Part shown: one piece after another, positions 43,701 through 50,515 of the stretch
How positions within the stretch are numbered: position 1 is the stretch's first letter
Layout of the letters: each line of letters begins with the position of its first letter
Assembly (NCBI RefSeq): GCF_016861565.1
Contig: NZ_BOLK01000008.1
Location: forward strand, 1 to 64,000
Reading direction: 5' to 3'
DNA: 64,000 nucleotides
Source of the DNA: Secundilactobacillus yichangensis
GTDB lineage: Bacteria; Bacillota; Bacilli; Lactobacillales; Lactobacillaceae
Made by a program: the position numbers and the translations under genes
Notes under the pieces: model-generated
Told to the model about the DNA's origin: nothing
What the model saw: the letters and a program-made list of their open reading frames with translations, nothing else
Databases searched by the model: none

Positions 43701-44249
43701 CGTGTTGTTATTAACATTAACCACAATTGGATCATATGATGTGGCATCAACCATTGTCTTGGTAATCGGTTTTTGCGCGCTAGCAGCACTGTCAGTTGCT
43801 GTCGTATCCGTTGTTGCAGGCTTAGTGGTTGAAGGCGCCTTTGCAGTAGTTGACGTTGCACTTGCTGGCGTCTTTTCAGCAGTCGGCGTTGTAGTTACTG
43901 ATGCTCTACTTGCTGGTGCAGCCTTTTCTGTTGAAGGAGTTTGTGTTGCAGCTGTCGGTGTCGTGGTTGAAGCACCCGTTGAACTACTTTGAGAGCTCCG
44001 CAAAGTGACTTGTTTGGGAGCGGTTACAGTTTGTTTTGTGGTACTTGTATTTGCATTGGTATCATCGGTGGGTGTCGTTGCAGTATCCGCCTTTGCCTGT
44101 TCAGAAGATACAAAAGTACCCAAACCAAATGTCAGGGTAGCTATTCCGGCAACTAACCAACGTGTGCCGGCTTTATATAGTTTAAATCTAACTTTTTCAT
44201 CTTCGCAATCACGTGCTAATTTACGTCTGTTGAATTTATACTTTTCCAT
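34749..44249 (-). CDS. Giant LPxTG surface protein with collagen-like repeats (3166 residues)
   Basis: Long N-terminal signal of the KxYKxGKxW type (KLYKAGTRWLVAGIATLTFG). Residues ~50-260 are Ser/Thr/Ala-rich, ~260-980 beta-type and MucBP-like regions (VVNYVDEDEDN, TRTIHIVDQDGNKIG). Residues ~1000-2880 are a huge repeat area: Gly-X-Y tracts (GTNGKDG) alternate with ~35-residue units (TVTGTS.D..GNTVVTFSDG) and ~40-residue units (QTPQVKEVTNPDGTKVYEF...VPVGTVDAPKDG), with about sixteen copies of the latter. A second Ala/Thr/Ser stretch precedes the sortase motif LPQTNE, a hydrophobic segment and RRKRHDDHESLY. It is probably an adhesin or biofilm factor, extended well beyond the S-layer. AGGGGGATTTCAT before ATG 44249. 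No frameshift seen. Confidence 0.93.
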   Translation of the reverse strand: MEKYKFNRRKLARDCEDEKVRFKLYKAGTRWLVAGIATLTFGLGTFVSSEQAKADTATTPTDDTNANTSTTKQTVTAPKQVTLRSSQSSSTGASTTTPTAATQTPSTEKAAPASRASVTTTPTAEKTPASATSTTAKAPSTTKPATTDTTATDSAASAQKPITKTMVDATSYDPIVVNVNNNTNTNTNTNNNGYSTSTGSLPTGDIGTTTTTPGSGSTGQSSTSVYKNPDGSVSTVAYATNGPDSTSTSTSTTNGTSQTHVVVLLGGAPSTNTDYSKISSAMYVSIVDQEGDVLYSRPQTTQVSYKDTSDGAATQEYGILYGDVSKQLQALQNGTTYNDDGLITNSEQKQYTLPTDPSQLVTIGKPSANNQVVADSTAPIQTADYLDKVDPTDTQSVINASNNGIVNAKINYTLANSVPEFDVTYHVIDPKKVTTPTEKSYVVNYVDEDEDNRLVQSVQVNDDSSQDYTYNEGTILNPDGSADSTNNTGINFDISNYQIDADKLIEKDAAGNVIENGELDNGYETIKDPLAGKTYTIQLKHAYTASNGAVTHTVNFKYTDGTTAAPSVENSATFTETTDMVLKAAGVNSYTRDDGTVIKQVNYNGLPAQFDAVQAATVANATPNVAEAPAASTTDANGLAVNSSYDIIYTLNTYTPDNNPAGLNLTKTVTQGVYYVNVDPAAQTLDDIENYMKNGAKASDLLDMDTNLPSVNFHRTATATADGKFVYSPWVTDDSTAFSSVPKYMLNSEPGYTFFKIATAVSSNTVDGDSGYKAGDDSTNNTVLTESNDYVFVNSDTDNVARYIFYKKNTEAQPTDGADQTVTRTIHIVDQDGNKIGPDIVQSVTFETKVTGTGDAQKVVSYNVKSSDENGDKQADATTSKIFTSIAAPKVTGYTPDDAKVDAQNIPLQVDGTLANLETTITYTKAPVVSVDKGTPNTDNSSTTYKITVNGQPAGSFTVKNGINGTNGTNGKDAAPLTVKSTSIDKQGNTVVLFSDNKSVTISKGKDGTNGTNGKDGASITVTNTSKDPNGNTVVTFSDGKTVEIDKGTNGTNGTNGKDGQAPQVKEVTNTDGSKSYEFYITGPDGAEISLGKVAAPKDGVNGTNGKDGTSVTVTSTSTDSEGNTVVKFSDGHTATIDKGQDGKNGTDGKSITVASSKVDEDGNTIVTFSDNQTIKIDKGTNGTNGKDGQTPSVKEVTNPDGTKVYEFYLKGPKGDGTDDTILGTVDAPKDGTNGKDGTSVTVTGTSTDAKGNTVVTFSDGHTAVITKGADGTNGKDAQTPQVKEITNTDGKKSYEFYVTGPDGSEVPVGTVDAPKDGVNGKDGKDGATPTVRPATDASGNVDGYIFTLNGIDYTVKNGVNGTNGKDGTSVTVTGTSIDASGNTVVNFSDGHHAVINKGQDGKDGTNGTDGKSITVTNTTTDKDGNTIVTFSDNQTIKIDKGTNGTNGTNGTNGQTPQVKEVTNPDGTKVYEFYVTGPDGSEVPVGTVDAPKDGVNGKDGADGKDGINGKDGQAPKVKEVTNTDGSKSYEFYITGPDGSEVPVGTVDAPKDGINGKDGTNGKDGTDGKDGTSVTVTGTSVDASGNTVVNFSDGHHAVINKGQDGKDGTNGTDGKSITVTNTTTDKDGNTIVTFSDNQTIKIDKGTNGINGTNGKDGQTPQVKEVTNPDGTKVYEFYVTGPDGSEVPVGTVDAPKDGVNGKDGTNGKDGASITVTGTTKDDKGNTVVTFSDGHTATIDKGQDGTNGTNGTDGKSITVANTTTDEDGNTIVTFSDNRTIKINKGANGTDGKDGQTPQVKEVTNPDGTKVYEFYVTGPDGSEVPVGTVDAPKDGINGKDGTSVTVTGTSTDAKGNTVVTFSDGHTAVIAKGANGTNGKDGQTPQVKEVTNPDGTKSYEFYVTGPDGAEVPVGTVDAPKDGVNGTNGKDGTNGINGTNGKDGQTPQVKEVTNPDGTKSYEFYVTGPDGSEVPVGTVDAPKDGVNGKDGTNGKDGASITVTSTTKDDKGNTVVTFSDGQTITIDKGTNGINGTNGKDGQTPQVKEVTNPDGTKVYEFYVTGPDGSEVPVGKVDAPKDGVNGTNGKDGTNGKSITVASSKINQDGNTEVTFSDGKTITIDKGTNGINGTNGTNGKDGQTPQVKEVTNPDGTKVYEFYVTGPDGSEVPVGTVVAPKDGTNGKDGTSVTVTGTSVDKSGNTVVTFSDGHQAVIAKGQDGKDGTNGTDGKSITVLNSQLDKDGNTVVTFSDGKTVKIDKGTNGKDGQTPQVKEVTNPDGTKVYEFYVTGPDGSEVPVGTVDAPKDGVNGTNGKDGADGKSITILGSKIDEDGNTVVTFSDGKTVKIDKGTNGTNGKDGQTPKVKEITNPDGTKSYEFYITGPDGSEVPVGKVDAPKDGVNGTNGKDGTNGTDGKSITVTNTTIDKDGNTEVTFSDGKTVKIDKGANGTNGKDGQTPQVKEVTNPDGTKVYEFYVTGPDGSEVPVGTVDAPKDGTNGKDGTNGKDGTSVTVTGTSIDSAGNTIVTFSDGHTATIDKGQDGKNGTDGKSITVTNTTIDKDGNTIITFSDGKTVKIDKGANGANGTNGKDGQTPQVKEITNPDGTKVYEFYVTGPDGSEVPVGTVDAPKNGVNGKDGKDGATPDFKEIKDDKGNVIGYNIILNGALIGTVHNGKDGTSVTVTNTTTDPNGNAVVHFSDGKTVTIDKGADGKDGQTPQVKEVVNPDGSKSYVFFIKGPKGDGTDDKIISTVDAPKDGKDGTSVTITGTSKDVSGNTLVTFSDGHTVEIDKGQDGKDGTSVTVKSVTTDANGNTVITFSDESKATINKGQDGKDGRDGSTPVFKKVQDKTGKTIGYSITLGGVYIGTVLNGKDGTNTVTQAANTTPETRAVVDAIAAYGAGIPDQGQTVQSGTAKAQDQKPAAVNDAPTAKADAAGTAATDTASQDGQGSALDALKTLSDNAAATTSTAPINSVNNDAATAKAKAAATGAAATDTASQNGQGSALDALKAVSNNDTAATTTTAPTNLANSVATAAPQSDSASHAAAVSTTTTTATDNNTVAPSGNDGTATENGSNAGTAVTSGNGDVTATNSDTSSQTNAGLVPTNEAGNSGASTIHEAVAGSTNVSNTSDGNSTLPQTNERSTSSSAIVMLGVGMTIMEATLAYGATRRKRHDDHESLY
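35750..41350 (-). repeat. Coding repeat array of the giant surface protein
   Basis: Roughly 5.6 kb of near-identical direct repeats with period about 0.2-0.4 kb (alternating FSDG units, VKEVTNPDG units and Gly-X-Y spacers). The DNA is repetitive enough for recombination or slippage, so copy number and assembly in this stretch should be treated with caution. Confidence 0.85.
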
Positions 44250-45118
44250 ATGAAATCCCCCTCATAAAATTTACACTAATCCAAAAGTTACGCCCAAAAA
44301 ATACCAAACTTCCTAAAAACTAGATCCGTGGATCATTCCAATATCCGGTTGGAATTCCCAGTCCACTTTTCAGACAGAATACTATCACCGTCTTAGTTAT
44401 GAATTCAAGTTGCCTTTCGGGATAAATAATTACAAAAGGCGTATGAATATTCAGTAAAATGATAATCATTCTTTTTTACCATTTTCATTAACTTAACTGA
44501 TATGGATCTATCAAGCTGATAAAAATAGCTGATTTTGGGGACAAAATCCCAATATTATCTCGTTTATATTTTAATTGCATACTACAATAGCTTTTAAAAA
44601 AGTTAAAAACGCAAAGTTTAAAAAAATGATTTCTTATGCACGTCATATTCGACCAGCCGACGATATCAAGTCCAGCCGGCTAAAATAATTCACCCTATAA
44701 ACAATATTTTCAAACACTTTCATGATTTTGTTAAATAGCGAAAACTTTTTGCTTGCTTAATAACTCCATTTTTCCGATTTCATTCGGATCATCACGCAGA
44801 GGATCTAAATGGTTTAATGCGAAATATAATGGAGACTTTTTTTGAATAGTTCGTTTTTTTTGAAAACTTAAAATGAATTTTTTGAAAAAAATTGGTTGTT
44901 TTGTCCCTGGTAATTTCCTGAAAATTTACTTTTCTAAAGCGTACCCACGAAAAGTTAATTTATACTAAACACAGTCTCATCAAGTGTTCATAATTATTCA
45001 GGGCAAAAAAATTTAAATTTTTTTACCATGAATTTCGGTTTCTTCAACTTTAGCGGGCTTATACGTGCTGTGACTTTTAGGAATGCGATATCTATTGATT
45101 GAGAGCTTCCTCTAAGCA
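44250..45118. promoter_or_regulatory. Long AT-rich upstream region of the giant surface-protein gene
   Basis: About 870 bases with no gene. It holds many A/T tracts and a 20-base palindrome AAAAAAATTTAAATTTTTTT near 45006. A weak minus-strand TTGGGC-18-TAAATT lies close to the start codon. Such A-tract DNA is typical of bent, regulator-silenced promoters. Confidence 0.45.
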
Positions 45119-45160
45119 AAAAAATACACTGATGATTTTCGTGCTCATCAGTGCATTTAA
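45119..45160 (-). terminator. Terminator of the HAD phosphatase gene
   Basis: CACTGATGA / TCATCAGTG hairpin with TTTTTTT on the minus strand. Confidence 0.85.
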
Positions 45161-45170
45161 TTTATAATTT

Positions 45171-45977
45171 TTAATTCTCTAGCACGTACTTATCGATTCC
45201 CCGACCAACGCCATCATGGTCATTATCCGCGGTCAGATAACGGGCAACTCGCTTAACGTTCGGTAATCCGTTAGCCATGACGATTGGCATGCCAACTAAT
45301 TTAAGCATTGGAATGTCATTAGGACCATCGCCAAACGCAGCTGTCTCAGTCAAATCTAATTGTTCATGTTTAGCGATGTAATTCACACCACGTGATTTTT
45401 TAGCCTCACTAGCCGTAATATCCAGATAAATGTCACTGGACTTTTGCATGGCAACTCCCGGCAAATCAGCGTCCTGCAGTATCTTGACAATACCGTCCAT
45501 GACCTGTGACTTCAGCACGCAAAAAGTCATTTTATAAATTGGTTCTGGATCCTTCCAAAAGGTCTTACTATCAAGCACCGTTGGTTTTTGCGGCATATCT
45601 TCCTGGAAAAAGGCAATCCCATCATCCATACAGGTTACTTGCCAGCTGGTTAAACCAAAGAGACTGATTCCAGTGTCAGGAAAGCTTGCTTCAACCAGGT
45701 CAACCACTTGCTTAACTACCTGATCAGGAATCGGAACGTCTTCGATCACCCGCAGCTGGCCATCCTTAACCTGGTAAATCACCCCACCGTTAAAACCAAT
45801 CTGCGGTGCCGTTAAGTCCAGCGTCTCAATGGCATCCATCATCTGTCTCGGTGACCGGGCAGAAACCAGCGTAAACGGGATATCCGCATGCTGAATTGCC
45901 GTTCGATTACCAGCCGAAACTTTACCGTGCTGATTCAGCAGCGTACCGTCCATATCGGAAAAAATGTGTTTGATCAC
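45171..45977 (-). CDS. Cof-type HAD-superfamily phosphatase
   Basis: 268 residues. Motif I DMDGTLLNQ, motif II FTLVSARSP, motif III Lys in ASEAKKSRGVNYI, motif IV FGDGPNDIPMLKLVG, with the large C2 cap between motifs II and III. Cof-type enzymes dephosphorylate sugar phosphates, FMN or similar; the substrate is not readable. Monocistronic with its own terminator. Confidence 0.92.
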   Translation of the reverse strand: MIKHIFSDMDGTLLNQHGKVSAGNRTAIQHADIPFTLVSARSPRQMMDAIETLDLTAPQIGFNGGVIYQVKDGQLRVIEDVPIPDQVVKQVVDLVEASFPDTGISLFGLTSWQVTCMDDGIAFFQEDMPQKPTVLDSKTFWKDPEPIYKMTFCVLKSQVMDGIVKILQDADLPGVAMQKSSDIYLDITASEAKKSRGVNYIAKHEQLDLTETAAFGDGPNDIPMLKLVGMPIVMANGLPNVKRVARYLTADNDHDGVGRGIDKYVLEN

Positions 45978-46080
45978 TATTAATTTACCCCTTTAATTTC
46001 AGTTAAATCAGCCACTTACCGACTGAATGTACCCTAATATAGTGTCATTTTTTGGCAATACATGCAACCTTAGCCCGTGA

Positions 46081-47454
46081 CTACTTCACCGAATCGGTAC
46101 TGTTCTGCCGCCGTGGCCGATAAATTAATTCGTAAACTCCCAGCATAATCAGGAAAACAACCAGTGAAATGATCATGGAAATTCTGGTAGAACTGTTGAT
46201 CAGCAGGAATATCAGCACGCCAATAAAGAAGATCAGGCTGAGCCAATCTGTGAACGGATAGCCCGGCATCCGGAAAGTCTGTGCCCCTTCAGGGTGAATA
46301 TGGCGGTAACGAATGTGGCACCAGATCAAGATGACCCAGACCAGCACGAAGTTAATGGTTGAAACCCCAGAAATCATGACAAAGACGCTAGCTGGCATCA
46401 AGTAGTTCAGTACCACAATAACCAGCAATACCAGCGTTGAGAAGTTCAGTGAGTTGGTTGGTACCCCACTCTTATTAAGCTTGGCTAAACTTTTTGGTGC
46501 GTTGCCGCCCCAACTCAAGGCGTGCAGTGTCCGGCTGGTACTGAAGAGACAGCTATTGGTTGCTGACAAAGCAGCAGTTAGTACCACAAAGTTTAAAATA
46601 CCGGCAGCACCGGCAATCCCAATACCGGAGAACACCTGAACAAACGGACTGGCAGTGGTGGTAATTTTGTTCCACGGATAGACACTCATAATCGCAATCA
46701 TGGAACCAACGTAGAACAGCCCAATTCTGAGCGGCAAACTGTTGATAGCCTTAGGCAAATTAGCCACTGGATCATTGGTTTCACCAGCCGTTAAACCGAC
46801 CATTTCAATCCCAACAAAGGCGAAAACAACCATTTGAAACGCCATTAAAAAGCCGTAACCGCCTGTGGGGAAAAAGCCGCCGTGACTAACGAGGTTACTA
46901 AATGAAGCCGTTTGGCCGTCTACCTTAGTGTGTAGGATAGCCAATGCAAAACCAACAACGACCAGAATAATAATAGCGGCTACCTTAATTAGTGAGAACC
47001 AGGATTCCATTTCACCGAAGGCTTTGACGTTGATTCGGTTGGTAAAATACAGAAAAACCAGAATGACAAACGGGGCAACCCACTGGGGAACTGACGGGAA
47101 CCAGTACTTGATGTAAATACCAGTAGCGGTTAAATCCGCCATCGCCAGGCTGATCCAGCAAAACCAGTACAGCCAGCCGGTAACAAATTCCATCCGGTCA
47201 CCTAAATACTGGCTGACAAAATCCAAGAAGGAATGTTTACTCGTATCTGACAGCAAAAGTTCACCAATGGCTCGCATCATGAAGAAGCAAAACAGACCGA
47301 CAATCAGATACGCCAGAATGATTGACGGACCGGACGTATGAATCGCGCTACCAGAACCTAAAAACAGACCAGTCCCAATGGCACCGCCGATGGCAATCAT
47401 CTGAATGTGCCTACTTTGCAACGAGCGCGATAAATTTTGATCTTTGTTTTTCAT
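46081..47454 (-). CDS. Amino-acid permease (APC family, CycA-like)
   Basis: 457 residues, twelve predicted membrane segments. RHIQMIAIGGAIGTGLFLGS, then MRAIGELLLS and KAFGEMESWFSLIK, VFAFVGIEMVGLTAGE are the amino-acid transporter signatures, and the sequence tracks E. coli CycA (D-Ala/D-Ser/Gly) closely by memory. The preceding T-box leader means transcription responds to one uncharged tRNA; the U73-type T-box (TGGA) fits Thr or Gly. AAGGGAAA precedes ATG 47454. Confidence 0.92.
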   Translation of the reverse strand: MKNKDQNLSRSLQSRHIQMIAIGGAIGTGLFLGSGSAIHTSGPSIILAYLIVGLFCFFMMRAIGELLLSDTSKHSFLDFVSQYLGDRMEFVTGWLYWFCWISLAMADLTATGIYIKYWFPSVPQWVAPFVILVFLYFTNRINVKAFGEMESWFSLIKVAAIIILVVVGFALAILHTKVDGQTASFSNLVSHGGFFPTGGYGFLMAFQMVVFAFVGIEMVGLTAGETNDPVANLPKAINSLPLRIGLFYVGSMIAIMSVYPWNKITTTASPFVQVFSGIGIAGAAGILNFVVLTAALSATNSCLFSTSRTLHALSWGGNAPKSLAKLNKSGVPTNSLNFSTLVLLVIVVLNYLMPASVFVMISGVSTINFVLVWVILIWCHIRYRHIHPEGAQTFRMPGYPFTDWLSLIFFIGVLIFLLINSSTRISMIISLVVFLIMLGVYELIYRPRRQNSTDSVK

Positions 47455-47461
47455 AGCAAAT

Positions 47462-47668
47462 TTCCCTTCTGAACACGAAAACGACGCCCCTTAGCACTCA
47501 AAGTCTGAGTACCAAGGGGCGTCGTAACGCTGTTCCACCCAAGTTCGCAGTTCGTATTGAACTGCCTCTAATCGCTGATATTGGTTGCGCAACCAAGTGT
47601 GTTTCTGCCATTCAACGCTGCCGGCTTTCAGCCTTTCCCGGCTCTCTGTGAAACTTTGTTATGTTCTC
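47462..47668 (-). promoter_or_regulatory. T-box riboswitch of the permease
   Basis: On the minus strand the T-box core TTGGGTGGAACAGCG lies at about 47530-47546, followed by the terminator ACGACGCCCCTTGG / CTAAGGGGCGTCGT (47474-47523) and T run. Upstream are AGAGAG and the stem I region. TGGA would pair with a tRNA 3' end UCCA. The stem I candidate specifier after GAA is ACA (Thr), but this is not firm; GGC also occurs nearby. Confidence 0.85.
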
Positions 47669-47746
47669 ATTGTACTTTAATTTTGTTAAAATACAAGTCC
47701 TATTTCATGGTCGCCCATTCAAATTGCGGAGTGGTGGGAAAACTTT

Positions 47747-48709
47747 TTATTTGTTAACAACGAACTTAGCCGATTTACCACTGCTCACTAACACAACATT
47801 GCCAGCAACAATATTAGCCATGGCATCACGCGCTTCGACAGTGGCGTTCCCAACGTGAGGCGTTAGGATAACGTTCTTCAATGACTTGAAGCCGTCGTCA
47901 ACGTTTGGTTCCTTTTCATAAACGTCCAAAGCGGCACCCGCAATTTCACCGGACTTTAACGCGTCCAGCAAAGCTGCTTCATCGATGATTGGACCACGGC
48001 CGACGTTTACGATGCAAGCTGTCTTCTTCATTGCTTGGAAGGCAGCGGCATCGAATTTGTGCGTGGTTTCAGGTGTTTGAGGTGCGTTGATGGTGATAAA
48101 ATCACTGGTCTTGATCAATTCATCTAATGGTTTGTAGGTCACTTTCATTGAGCGCTCTTCTGGATCCGACAAGCGGTTTGGCTTGTAGTACTGAACGTTC
48201 ATACCCAGAGCGTTAGCCTTTCGAGCAACGTCGCTGCCGATATTTCCAAGGCCAAAGACGCCGAGTGTCTTACCGGCAATTTCGTGTCCTAAGAAGTACA
48301 GGGGTGCCCAGCCAGGGAAGCCCTCGTTACGCATCTTTTGATCACCTTCAACGATCCGGTGACTTAATGCTAACATCAAGCCGATGGTCACTTCAGCAAC
48401 GGCATTCGTTGAAACCGCCGGTGTGTTAGTTACTGGAATGCCTTTTTCCTTGGCATAAGCAGTGTCAATGTTATTGAAGCCGGCCCCAAAGTTCGCAATC
48501 AATTTCAGTTTTGGTGCAGCATCAATGATTTCCCGATCAACCTTTGTTGATAGTGGTGTGATCAAGAAGTCGATATCACTAACATTTCTCAGTAACTCAT
48601 CATGTGAGATCAAACCGTCGCCTTCATAAACACTGACATCCAAACCAGCTTTTTTCAGTTCTTGAGTTGCCACTTCTGGTAATTGAGCTGATAAATAGAC
48701 TTTACTCAT
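47747..48709 (-). CDS. D-isomer specific 2-hydroxyacid dehydrogenase
   Basis: 320 residues. NAD-binding GVFGLGNIGSDVARKA, catalytic Arg in VNVGRGPIIDE, Glu in DVYEKEPN, His in LTPHVGNAT. Closest in style to glyoxylate/hydroxypyruvate reductase and D-2-hydroxyacid dehydrogenases of lactobacilli (the FGAGFNNID variant). It reduces a 2-keto acid to the D-hydroxy acid with NAD(P)H, complementing the L-specific enzyme at 19581. AGGAGGCCTC before ATG 48709. Confidence 0.9.
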   Translation of the reverse strand: MSKVYLSAQLPEVATQELKKAGLDVSVYEGDGLISHDELLRNVSDIDFLITPLSTKVDREIIDAAPKLKLIANFGAGFNNIDTAYAKEKGIPVTNTPAVSTNAVAEVTIGLMLALSHRIVEGDQKMRNEGFPGWAPLYFLGHEIAGKTLGVFGLGNIGSDVARKANALGMNVQYYKPNRLSDPEERSMKVTYKPLDELIKTSDFITINAPQTPETTHKFDAAAFQAMKKTACIVNVGRGPIIDEAALLDALKSGEIAGAALDVYEKEPNVDDGFKSLKNVILTPHVGNATVEARDAMANIVAGNVVLVSSGKSAKFVVNK

Positions 48710-48851
48710 AATTGAGGCCTCCTGTATTTTTTGTTACCGCTTTCATTATCGCCCTAAATGACTTAAAGTGCAATCTTACGGTATTGAACGTTGAGCTCTG
48801 ATTAGAGATTCTTAATTATTGGAACAAATCAGGAATTTAGTAAAAGTCCAA

Positions 48852-48892
48852 ATCAAAAGGCTGCACTTTAAAATGCGTGCAGCCCTTTGATC
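48852..48892. terminator. Bidirectional terminator
   Basis: GGCTGCAC / GTGCAGCC hairpin with flanking A and T. It ends the Phd/RelE operon on the minus strand. Confidence 0.8.
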
Positions 48893-48924
48893 AACCTTAG
48901 TTAACGACAGATTTACCTACTCAG

Positions 48925-49268
48925 CTATGTTCCGGGAGGCATATTTTTATCTAAATAGTCATTCAATTCACGAATGATATTTTCTCAGTTATCAAAAATC
49001 CGCTCAATTATAACAGTCGCCCGGTCTTCATCAATCCTGTAAAATATCGTATTCCGCCTATCGCGTAAGTAGCGGTAATTATCCAACTGGTGGTCAATCA
49101 CACTAGCAGATGCTCCCAGTTTAGGATAGCTCCCCAAATGCTGTAACTGTGCAATGATTGTTGAAATTACCTTATTAGCTGCTTTCTATCCAAAAAGGCC
49201 TTTAAATAAGCTTGTAATGTACGTAAATCTGACGTTGCATCATTCGCAATAACAAGTTTGTATACCAC
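48925..49268 (-). pseudogene. Broken RelE/ParE-family toxin
   Basis: Starts at GTG 49268, overlapping the antitoxin stop (TAGTGG). The first part reads VVYKLVIANDATSDLRTLQA, YLKAFLDRK; a one-base shift near 49185 is needed to continue with AANKVISTIIAQLQ, LGSYPKLGASA, then DHQLDNYRYLRDRRNTIFYR and DEDRATVIIERIFDN. A TGA then interrupts the frame (about 48987) before ENIIRELNDYLDKN. The pattern (YRYLRDRRNTIFYRID, VIIERIF) is that of RelE/ParE mRNA interferase-type toxins. Two independent lesions make it inactive. Confidence 0.8.
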
Positions 49269-49510
49269 TACTTCAACAATTCCGCGGCAACCTCGTCCAG
49301 AGGCTGAGTACCACTTCTTTCGGCCTGTTTTAAGATTTGGGCTAACTGTTTGCTTTTTTTGAACTTCTCAAAGGCTTCGTAATCAGCCAAATCAATGACC
49401 ACATATTTGCCATAGCCGTTTTTAGTCAGAAAAACAGGGTTATCTGGTTCAACTGTATCTAAAACTTTTCCGTAATTCTTCAACTCTGAAACCGGCATGA
49501 TATTCACCAT
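49268..49510 (-). CDS. Phd/YefM-family antitoxin
   Basis: 80 residues. MPVSELKNYGKVLDTVEPDN, then PVFLTKNGYGKYVVIDLADY, and a helical C-terminal toxin-binding tail. The ATG at 49510 has GAAAGGACTGAG upstream; an internal ATG at 49497 is possible. Translationally coupled to the decayed toxin. It retains a perfect operator, so it may have survived as an autorepressor or as an anti-addiction protein. Confidence 0.88.
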   Translation of the reverse strand: MVNIMPVSELKNYGKVLDTVEPDNPVFLTKNGYGKYVVIDLADYEAFEKFKKSKQLAQILKQAERSGTQPLDEVAAELLK

Positions 49511-49542
49511 AGTACTCAGTCCTTTCCAAGATTTAGTATATC

Positions 49543-49580
49543 ATTATGGGATAAATCATTCGAATAGTTTATCCCATAAT
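49543..49580. promoter_or_regulatory. Operator of the Phd module
   Basis: Perfect inverted repeat ATTATGGGATAAA / TTTATCCCATAAT with a 12-base spacer; a minus-strand TATACT (-10) lies at its promoter-proximal edge. Confidence 0.7.
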
Positions 49581-49621
49581 CTGTCAACTAAGGTCACATA
49601 GGTTAACTACGTGACTAATCT

Positions 49622-49650
49622 TAAAAAAGCTGGAAAATAATTCCAAGCCA
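49622..49650 (-). terminator. Terminator of the C26 amidotransferase gene
   Basis: GCTTGGAA / TTTCCAGC hairpin followed by TTTTTT on the minus strand. Confidence 0.8.
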
Positions 49651-49660
49651 CTTCACCAAT

Positions 49661-50380
49661 CTATGCTTCTTTAACCCGTTTAATGAAATCCTCAAAGATC
49701 GCGTACTCTGCTGCATTTTCTTTATACATCAACTCTGGATGCCACTGAACCGCTAAAATTAGATTGTTATCCTTGCTCTCTACGGCTTCTGCCACACCGT
49801 CACCAGCCTTAGCGGTCAGCTTTAACTGTGGTGATAACTTTCTAACTGCTTGATGGTGGTAACTATTGACCAGCACGTGCTGCTGTCCTTGAAAAATAGT
49901 CTGCAACATGGAACCTTCAGTAATATCGACATAGTGAGAACCTTGGTTATACGGTGCTTTTTGATGATGCTGGTAGGTCTGATGAGCAATCTGTTTGGCA
50001 ATATCCTGATAAATATCGCCACCCAAGGCAATATTCACGACTTGCGCACCACGGCAGATACCCAACATCGGTTTTCCAGCAGCAACTGCTAATTTAATCA
50101 ATTCAATTTCAGTAGCGTCCAACCGATCATCCGCCTCATCCATTTCTGGTAAAGGCTCTTCGCCAAAGAATCGCGGTGCCACGTCTGGGCCACCGGGCAG
50201 TAATAAACCGTCAAACAGCTTGCTATAATCAGCTGCTAAGTCAGGTTCACGGGTGGGAATCAGCACTGGCACACCGCCGGCTTTAGTAATCGCTGCAACT
50301 TCACCCTGGTTCACAGTATTTTTATACGAGTCACCCACCAGCTGTCGTGCAGCTGGAATGCCAATAATTGGTTTTTCCAT
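49661..50380 (-). CDS. Gamma-glutamyl-GABA hydrolase-type class I amidotransferase (C26), copy 1
   Basis: 239 residues. Nucleophile Cys in MLGICRGAQVVNIALGG, His/Glu of the triad in AVQWHPELMYKE, and GLLLPGGPDVAPRFFGEEP, a signature of PuuD-like enzymes that cleave gamma-glutamyl amides. The physiological substrate in lactobacilli is unproven. A paralogue lies at 63111. Own promoter and terminator. Confidence 0.9.
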   Translation of the reverse strand: MEKPIIGIPAARQLVGDSYKNTVNQGEVAAITKAGGVPVLIPTREPDLAADYSKLFDGLLLPGGPDVAPRFFGEEPLPEMDEADDRLDATEIELIKLAVAAGKPMLGICRGAQVVNIALGGDIYQDIAKQIAHQTYQHHQKAPYNQGSHYVDITEGSMLQTIFQGQQHVLVNSYHHQAVRKLSPQLKLTAKAGDGVAEAVESKDNNLILAVQWHPELMYKENAAEYAIFEDFIKRVKEA

Positions 50381-50474
50381 GTCATAATTCCCACCTTAGA
50401 TTAAATTTGAATGAGGAAAGTTTAAGGCCAACACAGAAACTTGTCAATAGTCAGTAATCATTTGAATGGGTACG

Positions 50475-50513
50475 TAAAAAAGCTCATATCGCTTAGGATA
50501 TGAGCTTTATTGT
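50475..50513 (-). terminator. Terminator of the thiMDE operon
   Basis: AAAGCTCATATC / GATATGAGCTTT hairpin and T run on the minus strand. Confidence 0.85.
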
Positions 50514-50515
50514 TT

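Noticed and set aside
34749-44249. Possible CRISPR-like array because of the regular short repeats
   Set aside because: The repeats are in-frame coding units of variable length with no unique spacers and no cas genes.
35059-44253. Long frames on the plus strand and other frames within the giant surface-protein gene
   Set aside because: They mirror the repeat array in other frames, have no ribosome sites and show only repetitive translations.
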